DNA from: JBBIMP01 sp037444305
Lineage (GTDB): Bacteria > Acidobacteriota > UBA6911
Reading direction: 5' to 3'
DNA: 6,261 nucleotides
Assembly: GCA_037444305.1 (NCBI GenBank)
Contig: JBBIMP010000097.1
Location: 1 to 6,261, forward strand
In this document: positions 1 to 6,261 of the stretch, piece after piece
How positions within the stretch are numbered: the stretch's first letter is position 1
Layout of the letters: each line of letters starts with the position of its first letter
The notes under the pieces: generated by a model
Database searches by the model: none
Told to the model about the DNA's origin: nothing
The model's input: the letters and a program-made list of their open reading frames with translations, nothing else
Translations under genes and position numbers: made by a program

Positions 1-3000
1 GAATTGGCGTAGATCTTCTCCAGCACCTCCAGGTCGCGCCGCTCGCGGATCTCCAGAATCGCCCGCGTTTTAGGGCTGAAGCCCTCCACCTGCTCGCGGG
101 AGTAGGGGATCACATGGCGCTCGGCCTCTTCCCAGTCCTTCAACTCGCGGCGCATGAAAGCGGTCGAGAGCGCTGCGGTCGTTCCGCCCTTCCGGACAAT
201 CACGGGGCAGAACTTGAAGCTGCGATGGATATCGAAAATACCGTCGCGATTCTCGAAACCGAAAAGCCAGCGCCATTCGCATTCGCCGAGGAAGAGCGAT
301 CTCAGATCGGTCGTCCCCTTGTCGGTGTAGATCCCCGACGGGACGATCAGTCCAAGATGCCCGCCGTCACGCAGCAGAGCGTGGCCGGCTTCCAGGAACA
401 TCTTGTAGGTATTGATGTCGGCCGATCCCTGATGGCGGAAAGGATGGGCCTGGTCGGAATAACCTTTTCGTCCCGCCCGCCGCATCCTCCAGAGATCGTG
501 CAGGCCGTCGCTCCCTCTGCCCAGAGAAAAGCTGCCGCCGTCGCCGAAGGGCGAGGCGCAGTTCTTGCTGAAGTTCGAGAGCGCCTTCAGACGAGCCAGG
601 TACAGAAGCCATGAACGCTCGTCGGAAGCGGCGCGGCGAAACATCTCCTCCTGCCTGGCGAGGGCTTCCTGCTTTCCGTACGTGCGATAGAGGGGGTCCA
701 GGTTCGAAAAGAACTCCTTCGAATTGGGCTTCTGGATTTCCCACGGCGGGTTGCCGACGACGGCGTCGAAGCCGGAGTCGGGCCGCGCAAAAACATCCGG
801 GAATTCCAGCTCCCAATGGAAAAAGCGCATTTCCGCGGCAACCTCGCACGCGATCGCCCTCGCGCCCGCCGGCGGGTCGGCGAAGTCGCCGGGGAGCGGC
901 GCCTCCTCCAGCCGGTCCGCGGGCCAGAACCAGAGGGCGCACCAGGCGTCGAACGCCTCGCGCAGCCGCGCGAGCGCTTCGTTTCCGAGGATCTTCTCGC
1001 GGTAGAACGCCGCCCGCTCCTCGGTCTCGTGAACGCCGAGCGCGTGCATCTCCTCCAGCACCTTCAGCGCCTCGTCGTGGATCTCTTCGGGAGTGCGTCC
1101 CCGCGCGCGCTCGAAAAGCGATCCCTGGCCGCGGATCCAGTCCGCCAGCGCCGGCTTGACGCGTTGGTTGCGGAACTCCTTGATCGCCTTCGTCCAGGCC
1201 TCCTTCGCGAAGTGCGCGCCGCGGGTGTGGCCCTTGTCGCCCCCCTCGCGCTCCCAGGCCAGCGCCGGGTAGTCGCGAAACCGGTCGAACCAGCAGCCCA
1301 CGAGGCTGTTGCCGCAGCGGATCTTGTGGTCGAGGAAGGAAAACGGCAGCGAGCGGTCCATGGTCTCGACCCAGAGGGAAAGACGCGCCAGCTCGACCGC
1401 CAGCGAATCGAAGTCGACGCCGTAGATGCAGCGCTCGACGACGTAGCGCTTGAGGCGCGCCGAGAGGCGCGGCTCGAAATCCTCCGCGTCGGGGCGGCAG
1501 GGGAGCGTCTCCTCGTCGAGGCGCTCGCCGCCGGGCTTCCCCTCGGCCAGGGTCACGAGCGTCTTCTCCCCTTGAGCTGCGATCCGGCCGTGATGGTGCA
1601 GGCTCTCCATCAGGGCGGAGGTCAGAAAGCGCAGGGCGGCGACCAGGAAAGAGCCGGAGCCGCAGGCCGGGTCGCAGACCTTGAGCGCCAGGATTTCCTC
1701 GGGCAGCTTCGGCGTCCAGGCGGAGGCGGGGGCGGTCTCGTCGTGCGCGCCGTCCGAACCGGCCGGCGGATTGTAGGCAAGCGGCCGCAGGGTGCGCTGC
1801 GCCGTCGGGACCGCGAGCTGCGGCCGGGTATAAAACGTGCCCGATCCCTTGCGGGTGCCGCCGAAGCGGACCAGGAACCACTCCCCGGGAAGGACCAGGC
1901 GCGTGACGAGGCCCTTCGCGGCCTTCTCCACGGCCTCGTCGTGCGCGCGGAGAGCCTCCGCGCCCCGCGAGCGCGGCCTGGCCACGACCTTGCCCGCGAC
2001 GACGGCTTTCTTCGCCCACTCGCGGGCGCGCTCCAGCGCCGCGCGGCGCAGGTCCTCGCCGGCCTCTTCCTCCTCCGGCCCGGCGGTCTCGTACTCGGCG
2101 ATCTCCTCGGCCGCCTCTTCCGCCAGGTCGTCTTCCTCGGGAATTTCCTCTTCGGCTTCCTCGTCCTCCTCGCCTTCCTCTTCGCTCTCCTCCACCGCGG
2201 CCTGCTTCCTTACCTTGAACTTCTCGACCAGCGCCCGGATAGATTTCTCCTCCATCGCCTCCAGGCGCGACAGCGGCAGCGCCGGCTCGTCGCCGAGCGC
2301 GAGGAAGACGATCGGGTCCCCCTCGGCGGCGCGGCGCAGCTCGAAATCGAGGAGGCCTTCGTAGAGGATGCCGATGTACTCGGAGGAAAGATCGGAGAAG
2401 TCGACCGGGGCCTCGACCCACGTGGCGCTCCGCCCCTGGCGGACCTTCACGCGGCTGCGCGTCAGGAACTTCAGCAGCCGGTGGACGACGGCGTCGCTCG
2501 GTGCCGGGTCCGGGGTCTCGAATATGGCCAGGGCGCGCGAAAGAGGGTCGGTCGAGGAGAGATCGCCCGGCTCGAAGAGGCCGCCGCCGTAAGGGAACAC
2601 CGGCAGGGCGCCGTGAGGGGAACCCTCGTAGACCAGCCGGAACAGGGCCAGAATGCGCGGCCAGGCGCCCCAGCGGTGCTTCAGCCGTTCCTCGCCCGCC
2701 GCGCCGGCCGCGCGGTCCAGCATCTCGCGAAGGCCGGAGAGGCCGTAGGAGGCGTGATAGACGGGATTGTCGCGCGGCAGGAGGTCGCGCGCCTCGGCGA
2801 AGAGGACGACGACCATGCGCATCACGACGCGCGTCGCCGCGAGATAGATCTCGCGCGGCGTGACGGCCGCGTCCCGCGTGACCGCCTCCTCGAGGCCGCG
2901 GGCGTGCTCACGGATCAGAAGCTCGACCGCCTGGCGCACGCGCTCGCCCAGCTCGGCCGACAGCTCGGCCTGGCCCTTGCGCGAGGCTTCCACGGCCGCC

Positions 3001-3647
3001 AGGAGAAGGGGCGGCTTGCCTTCGGACGGGGGCGTGAGCGTCGACGGGGAGAGGAGTTCGCGCATGGCCTTGAGCTGCGGCCCGGCCGCCCCTTCCTCGA
3101 ACCAGAGCGAGGCGTCGGCTTCGGCGAAGGCGTCGTGGTCGATCCCGGCGTAGATCAGGCGCCACTGGCGGCCGTTGGTCAGGAGGGCGACCTTGCGCCC
3201 GGCGCGGCGCAGCCACTCGACGACGGCGGCGGCGGAGCGGCGGCCCCGGCCGATCCCGAGGCGGGGCTCGGAGTCGACGAAGACGGGGAAGTCGAAGCCG
3301 CGCTCCCCCTGCCAGACGCGCCGCGGTTTCACCGCAGCGCCGGTGATGGTGCGGTGGGTCCATTCGGGCGGCACGGCTGAGCCCTTGAGCCAGGAACCGG
3401 TGCCGGGGTGGTAGAGACGGCCGAGGCCGAGGACCTGTTCGAGGACGGTGTCGAGCAGAGAGTTGACGGCGCGGCCGTCGCCGGAATCGAGGCGCTCGAT
3501 GTCGGAGCGCAGCCGGTGCTCGATTTTGGATGAGAGCGGGCGGAGGCCGTCGGGGAAATACTCGGCGATCTTGGACGGCGCGATCAGCATGCCGCCGTGC
3601 TTGAGCGACGCCCACCAGGATTGAGGTTCCGCGGATGTGTCTTGCAT
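1..3647 (-). CDS. drmMI: DISARM class 1 adenine-specific DNA methyltransferase DrmMI, Eco57I/PglX type (3' end outside window)
   Basis: Large N6-adenine DNA methyltransferase, expected to transfer methyl from AdoMet to host DNA as the self mark for a DISARM system. At least 1215 codons are visible and the frame is still open at position 1. Residues 1-290 are an N-terminal region with GGMLIAPSK (19-27), LLTNGRQWRL (155-164), a motif shared with nuclease-like N domains of type IIG/ISP enzymes though no clear catalytic ExK is seen, and LFAEARDLLP (282-291). YEGLL (429-433) is typical of the Eco57I family. An acidic low-complexity linker spans about 486-532. The catalytic domain follows: motif X FYTRPQL (605-611), AdoMet-binding motif I DPACGSGSF (659-667), YGVDFD (742-747) and catalytic motif IV NPPW (966-969). 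NTYKMFLEAG (1079-1088) and the start of the target-recognition region come after. The start is uncertain. ATG 3647 has no ribosome binding site, ATG 3662 is in frame, and a TTG at 3695 has AAGGA 7 bases upstream. A BREX PglX-like enzyme is the main alternative; the neighbouring SNF2 helicase favours DrmMI. Confidence 0.88.
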   Translation of the reverse strand, partial: MQDTSAEPQSWWASLKHGGMLIAPSKIAEYFPDGLRPLSSKIEHRLRSDIERLDSGDGRAVNSLLDTVLEQVLGLGRLYHPGTGSWLKGSAVPPEWTHRTITGAAVKPRRVWQGERGFDFPVFVDSEPRLGIGRGRRSAAAVVEWLRRAGRKVALLTNGRQWRLIYAGIDHDAFAEADASLWFEEGAAGPQLKAMRELLSPSTLTPPSEGKPPLLLAAVEASRKGQAELSAELGERVRQAVELLIREHARGLEEAVTRDAAVTPREIYLAATRVVMRMVVVLFAEARDLLPRDNPVYHASYGLSGLREMLDRAAGAAGEERLKHRWGAWPRILALFRLVYEGSPHGALPVFPYGGGLFEPGDLSSTDPLSRALAIFETPDPAPSDAVVHRLLKFLTRSRVKVRQGRSATWVEAPVDFSDLSSEYIGILYEGLLDFELRRAAEGDPIVFLALGDEPALPLSRLEAMEEKSIRALVEKFKVRKQAAVEESEEEGEEDEEAEEEIPEEDDLAEEAAEEIAEYETAGPEEEEAGEDLRRAALERAREWAKKAVVAGKVVARPRSRGAEALRAHDEAVEKAAKGLVTRLVLPGEWFLVRFGGTRKGSGTFYTRPQLAVPTAQRTLRPLAYNPPAGSDGAHDETAPASAWTPKLPEEILALKVCDPACGSGSFLVAALRFLTSALMESLHHHGRIAAQGEKTLVTLAEGKPGGERLDEETLPCRPDAEDFEPRLSARLKRYVVERCIYGVDFDSLAVELARLSLWVETMDRSLPFSFLDHKIRCGNSLVGCWFDRFRDYPALAWEREGGDKGHTRGAHFAKEAWTKAIKEFRNQRVKPALADWIRGQGSLFERARGRTPEEIHDEALKVLEEMHALGVHETEERAAFYREKILGNEALARLREAFDAWCALWFWPADRLEEAPLPGDFADPPAGARAIACEVAAEMRFFHWELEFPDVFARPDSGFDAVVGNPPWEIQKPNSKEFFSNLDPLYRTYGKQEALARQEEMFRRAASDERSWLLYLARLKALSNFSKNCASPFGDGGSFSLGRGSDGLHDLWRMRRAGRKGYSDQAHPFRHQGSADINTYKMFLEAGHALLRDGGHLGLIVPSGIYTDKGTTDLRSLFLGECEWRWLFGFENRDGIFDIHRSFKFCPVIVRKGGTTAALSTAFMRRELKDWEEAERHVIPYSREQVEGFSPKTRAILEIRERRDLEVLEKIYAN

Positions 3648-3702
3648 TTTAAGAAGATTCATTTCGCATGTCCGGACGCGAATGGACGCGGGCAACCGTG
3701 GA

Positions 3703-3707
3703 TCCTT
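3703..3707 (-). promoter_or_regulatory. Possible Shine-Dalgarno for a TTG start of the methylase
   Basis: Minus-strand AAGGA sits 7 bases before an in-frame TTG (3693-3695), which would add 16 residues to the methylase N-terminus relative to ATG 3647. Neither in-frame ATG (3662 or 3647) has an equally good purine-rich site. The extra residues (PASIRVRTCE before MNLLK) do not look clearly conserved, so this is only a candidate. Confidence 0.3.
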
Positions 3708-3719
3708 GCTACATCCCGG

Positions 3720-3953
3720 CTAAGGAGTACCGATCTGGTCCGGGAAGTTGAGCCTTTCTATAGCTCGATGCATCATCCTCCTTGCTTCTTTCAGATCGTT
3801 GCTGGTCCCGGCAAGTTGATTCGGATAGCGTTGTGCGAATCCGCCGATGTCAGCTTTGCGGTCGATTTCGTTGATCAGGATCGACAGCGTTTCGATAAGC
3901 GCACGCAATTGCTCGGATTTTTTCCTCACGCCCCTGGTGAAAATGCTCGACAT
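3720..3953 (-). CDS. Small helical protein of unknown function (77 aa) between helicase and methylase genes
   Basis: I do not recognise a family. The protein has 77 residues, starts MSSIFTRGVRKKSEQL and ends at TAG 3720-3722. Residues 8-33 form a probable amphipathic helix with regularly spaced L and I (QLRALIETLSILINEI). A short linker with G and P follows at 36-50, then a second basic helix at 52-69 (NDLKEARRMMHRAIERL). There is no signal peptide, membrane segment, cysteine cluster or clear helix-turn-helix. A helical hairpin that binds a partner protein would fit the shape, but this is inference. A strong GGGAGG site precedes the start. GC is about 50%, well below both neighbours, suggesting separate acquisition. 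It lies between two defence genes on the same strand, with 72 bases from its stop to the methylase ATG at 3647, and shares the methylase frame. It may be an accessory subunit, a regulator or an unrelated passenger. Confidence 0.68.
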   Translation of the reverse strand: MSSIFTRGVRKKSEQLRALIETLSILINEIDRKADIGGFAQRYPNQLAGTSNDLKEARRMMHRAIERLNFPDQIGTP

Positions 3954-3959
3954 GAGATT

Positions 3960-3965
3960 CCTCCC
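3960..3965 (-). promoter_or_regulatory. Strong Shine-Dalgarno site of the small gene
   Basis: Minus-strand GGGAGG lies 6 bases (AATCTC) before the ATG at 3953. It is the clearest ribosome binding site in the window. An in-frame TGA at 3984-3986 closes the frame upstream, so this ATG is the natural start. The site is the main reason for accepting the short ORF as a gene. Confidence 0.75.
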
Positions 3966-4023
3966 GCGAATATTTCTACATTTTCACAGCTATCAGCAAA
4001 TCGACTCCTTTCACGAAGAGTTT

Positions 4024-4110
4024 CGCCCCTGCAGGGCTTCTGCCGTTATCTTCGCAGTTGCCCAGGGCTGACGCCCTGGGCTTTCCTGTCGGACCCTTTC
4101 AGGGTCCCAG
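4024..4110. repeat. Cluster of three palindromes, dispersed-repeat-like
   Basis: Three self-complementary blocks lie within 90 bases. The first is the 10-base palindrome CCCTGCAGGG at 4027-4036. The second is a perfect 9-bp stem at 4060-4081, with arms GCCCAGGGC and GCCCTGGGC around the loop TGAC. The third is a 7-bp stem at 4091-4107, with arms GGACCCT and AGGGTCC around TTC. The pattern of a CCCT/AGGG block, a GCCCAGGG/CCCTGGGC block and then a TGTCGG-CCCTTTCAGGG block resembles short intergenic repeats scattered in many Acidobacteria, Planctomycetes and Verrucomicrobia genomes; this is recognition from memory, not a search. No T-tract follows the 9-bp stem in the direction of transcription, so it is not a standard intrinsic terminator. 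It could still weaken read-through or stabilise the mRNA end. Confidence 0.5.
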
Positions 4111-4277
4111 TCCGGTTGTCGAGCTGAACATTTTGAGGCCTCGTTTCCAGCGGCCGACTGGATGCTGCAGGCTTCCCCTCTTCCCACATCGAAATTCGGT
4201 GACAGACGCCAATATTGAAAGGGCGGCATCGAAGAACATATCCGCCGACGCCGAATTCGCAGGCCTGTCATCCAGTT

Positions 4278-6261
4278 TCATGGGAGGCGGACCTCGACCG
4301 CGACGGGGAAGACCTGGGCGGCGCCGCGCAGGGTGTAGCGGTTCGGCAGGAGGTAACGGATGACGCGCTCGCGCTCCCTGGCGAGCTGCTCGCGCAGTTC
4401 CTCGTAATGGGCGCGGCGGTGGCGCACTTCCTCCTCCTTTTCCTCGATCGAGCGTTCGATTTCCGCGAGCCGGCTCTCCCGATCGAAAAGCGTTCCCTGG
4501 GCGGATTGAGTCCGCAGTTCTTGGATTTCGCGCTGCAGCCGGTCGAGCGTCGTCGATTCGATCAAAGCGGAAACCTCTCCCTGCCGGCTCTGATAGCGCT
4601 CGTTTTCCCTGGCCGTCTCCTGCCGGCCTTCCTCGGAGAGGGCCTTGGCGAGCCGTTCGGTCAGCGTTTCGGTCATGGCCGCGATCCGCTCGCGCAGGTC
4701 GCGGTTCACCTCGTCCCAGATCTCCCTCGCGCGCGCCATGGCTGCGGCGTCGGGATTGGCCTGTCCGCCCCTCAGTTCCTTCGCGGGGACGTGCGGGAGG
4801 GCTTCCCCCAGCTCTCCGCCCCTTACGGGATACCGGATCGTCCGCACCCAGCGGTGGAAGGTCTCGCGCAGTTCGTTCACCGCGAACTCCTCGACCGTGA
4901 GGAGGAGGAGCGCATCCATTCCCTCGGGCACGCCGCCGCGGCGCACCGTCCAGCGGGTCGCGGCCTGCGCCCGTCCGTCGCCGGGGAAGCGCAGCCGGGC
5001 AAACGAGGCGAGCGCCTGGTGGAAGATCGGGTGCCCCAGGTGAAGCAGCGCCGTGTCTTTTTCCGGACGGAAGACCGGCCGGTTCCCCACGAGCCTGATG
5101 AAGCGGCGCGGGTCGAAGACGATCCCCGGCATGGCGCCGCGGACGGCGCCGGAGCCTGACAGTCTCAGGGAATCGTCCACCAGCGACTGCCAGCGGTGCG
5201 GCACGGGATGAACCAGGTGATATCGCTTTCGGTCATCCGGCCCCTGGATTCTGGGGCGGCCGGTTTCCAGGCCGAGCGCGATATCGAGCGTCCGGCGAAG
5301 CGTATCCGGATCGAGGTCCACTTCCGCAGCCAGCGCTTCCAGGCGCGCCAGCTCCTCGGCGCCCGTCTCCACGGCGTCTTGAATCTCCCGCGGCACCTCG
5401 GCCCGGCCCTTTACCTGTTCGAGCCGGCTTTCCAGGGCGCTCAGCACTTCCTCCGAAGACTCCCCGGCGATCAGCCGCTGCTCGAAGGCCGACTCGAAGA
5501 CTTCGCCCATGGACCCGAGATCCTCGCGGATGGTGTGGACCTTGCCGGCGACATAGGCCAGGAACGACAGGTCGGCGTCGTCGTCGGTGGCGAAGTGATG
5601 GGCCGTGACGTCGCGCGCCTGGCCGTGGCGGTCGAGGCGGCCGTTGCGCTGTTCGAGCCGCGCCGGGTTCCAGGGGATGTCGTAGTGGAGCAGGTAGCGG
5701 GCCGTCTCCTGCAGGTTGAGCCCCTCCGAGGCGGCGTCGGTGGCGACCAGAATTCTGACGGCATCGGCCGGGTCGTTGAAAGCGGCCTTGATCCGGTCGC
5801 GGCCGGGATCGTCGATCTGGCCGTAGAGCGTGAGGACGGCGCCGGGCTCGGGGTAGAGTTCCTCGAGGCGGCTCTTCAGGTAGTCGAGCGTGGTCTTGTA
5901 CTCGGTAAAGACAACCAGGCGTTCCTCGGGCCGAAATGCACCATTGGTGCGCAGCTTGCCCTCGACGATTCCGCGGAGTGAGTTGAACCGGGCGTCGTGG
6001 CGCGGACGGGATGAATCGGCCGGTACTTCCGGATCCGCGAGGCCGAGTCCTGCCAGGGCGCGGTCGATGGCCGACATCTCCTCGGTGAGCCTGTCGGAAA
6101 GGGGCTTGAGCCATGAACCCACCGTGGTGGCGGCGTGGGCGACGCGGCTTTCCGCCTCGCGGTCGTCGCCGGTCTCCTCGCGCGCGGAGCGCTCGGCTGC
6201 GCGAACCTCCGATGTCTCCGCCGTTTCGTCCGCCGTCATCCCCTGCATGTACCTGTGCCAG
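4278..6261 (-). CDS. drmD: DISARM SNF2-like helicase DrmD, C-terminal part (5' end outside window)
   Basis: SNF2-family superfamily 2 helicase/translocase, the large ATP-driven subunit of class 1 DISARM phage defence. The frame is open to the window edge and ends at TGA 4278-4280. The Met at 6248 is probably internal, because the frame reads WHRY before it. Numbering from that Met, a charged linker fills residues 1-50. The helicase C domain follows: motif IV region LVVFTEYKTTLDYL (111-124), motif V ATDAASEGLNLQ (169-180) and motif VI QRNGRLDRHGQ (200-210) with its arginine-finger pattern. Residues 290-480 are a family-specific region. Residues 500-630 are rich in E, R, K and Q and look coiled-coil. 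The gene ends in a conserved-looking YTLRGAAQVFPVAVEVRLP tail. The N-terminal half with the Walker A and DEAH-type motifs would lie above 6261 and is not visible. The helicase call is secure. The drmD assignment rests on the family-like tail and on the adenine methylase downstream. An unrelated SNF2 protein of another restriction-like system is the alternative. Confidence 0.88.
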   Translation of the reverse strand, partial: WHRYMQGMTADETAETSEVRAAERSAREETGDDREAESRVAHAATTVGSWLKPLSDRLTEEMSAIDRALAGLGLADPEVPADSSRPRHDARFNSLRGIVEGKLRTNGAFRPEERLVVFTEYKTTLDYLKSRLEELYPEPGAVLTLYGQIDDPGRDRIKAAFNDPADAVRILVATDAASEGLNLQETARYLLHYDIPWNPARLEQRNGRLDRHGQARDVTAHHFATDDDADLSFLAYVAGKVHTIREDLGSMGEVFESAFEQRLIAGESSEEVLSALESRLEQVKGRAEVPREIQDAVETGAEELARLEALAAEVDLDPDTLRRTLDIALGLETGRPRIQGPDDRKRYHLVHPVPHRWQSLVDDSLRLSGSGAVRGAMPGIVFDPRRFIRLVGNRPVFRPEKDTALLHLGHPIFHQALASFARLRFPGDGRAQAATRWTVRRGGVPEGMDALLLLTVEEFAVNELRETFHRWVRTIRYPVRGGELGEALPHVPAKELRGGQANPDAAAMARAREIWDEVNRDLRERIAAMTETLTERLAKALSEEGRQETARENERYQSRQGEVSALIESTTLDRLQREIQELRTQSAQGTLFDRESRLAEIERSIEEKEEEVRHRRAHYEELREQLARERERVIRYLLPNRYTLRGAAQVFPVAVEVRLP

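Larger units (their letters stand above)
3954..4277. other. Intergenic gap with hairpins, no convincing gene
   Basis: This 324-base stretch separates the helicase stop from the small gene at 3953. Its 3961-4020 part is only about 43% GC. It contains a palindrome cluster (4024-4107) and, next to the small gene, its ribosome binding site. Two minus-strand ORFs run through it: 60 residues at 4281-4099, whose ATG overlaps the helicase stop as ATGA, and 86 residues at 4271-4011. Both run into or across the repeat region, have repeat-like composition and lack a good ribosome binding site, so neither is called. A weak promoter-like pair for the small gene can be imagined on the minus strand around 3970-3998 (TTGCTG, 15 bases, TAGAAA), but it matches consensus poorly and is not annotated. 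Confidence 0.6.

Noticed and set aside
367..2421. 684-codon minus-strand ORF, long enough to be taken for the main gene
   Set aside because: It is an out-of-frame reading of the methylase DNA. It is R/G-rich and loses DPACGSGSF and NPPW, which appear intact in the frame starting at 3647.
816..3380. 854-codon plus-strand ORF antisense to the methylase
   Set aside because: Its composition is dominated by R, A, G and L with no recognisable motif. It lies opposite a frame that carries all the conserved methylase motifs, as expected of a third-position GC shadow.
4060..4081. Intrinsic terminator after the helicase gene
   Set aside because: The 9-bp stem is strong, but no T-run follows it on the minus strand (AACTGCGAAG). 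The genes downstream appear to belong to the same operon.
3597..4127. 176-codon plus-strand ORF across the gap
   Set aside because: It overlaps the methylase start and the small gene antisense, and its C-terminal third is translated hairpin repeat (CPGLTPWAFLSDPF). No family resemblance was seen.
4011..4271. 86-codon minus-strand ORF in the gap
   Set aside because: No ribosome binding site, it passes through the palindrome cluster, and its residues look like random translation.
5233..6114. 293-codon minus-strand ORF inside the helicase
   Set aside because: It is an out-of-frame shadow of the helicase C domain, rich in R, P and G. The true frame contains motifs V and VI.

Overview
The window is a high-GC bacterial segment read almost entirely from the minus strand. 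It carries the middle of what looks like a class 1 DISARM anti-phage defence operon. Transcription runs from high to low coordinates. The first gene is the C-terminal two-thirds or so of an SNF2-type helicase (drmD-like; 6261 to 4278, 5' end outside the window). A 324-base lower-GC gap with hairpins follows (4277 to 3954), then a small unknown gene with a strong ribosome binding site (3953 to 3720). The last gene is a very large Eco57I/PglX-type N6-adenine DNA methyltransferase (drmMI-like; 3647 to 1, 3' end outside the window). No tRNA, rRNA, CRISPR array or recognisable transposase was seen.

The methyltransferase reading frame is open for 1215 codons and leaves the window without a stop. 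It was established from the motifs FYTRPQL, DPACGSGSF, YGVDFD and NPPW, which all lie in one frame. The long opposite-strand and alternative-frame ORFs over the same DNA (for example 816-3380 plus and 367-2421 minus) are high-GC shadows. The helicase fragment shows SNF2 motifs V and VI and ends in a coiled-coil-rich tail. In class 1 DISARM (known biology) the DrmD helicase and DrmMI methylase act with DrmA, DrmB and DrmC, and the methylase marks self DNA. Those three genes are not in the window and would be expected below position 1.

The least ordinary part is 3650-4277. Much of it is 43-55% GC, against roughly 60-80% in the flanking genes. It holds a cluster of short palindromes resembling dispersed intergenic repeats of Acidobacteria, Planctomycetes and related phyla. 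It also holds the 77-residue gene, which lies in the same frame as the methyltransferase and is separated from it by a single TAG. The organism cannot be named. High GC, the DISARM-like genes and the repeat style suit a soil or sediment bacterium of one of those phyla, which is a weak inference.
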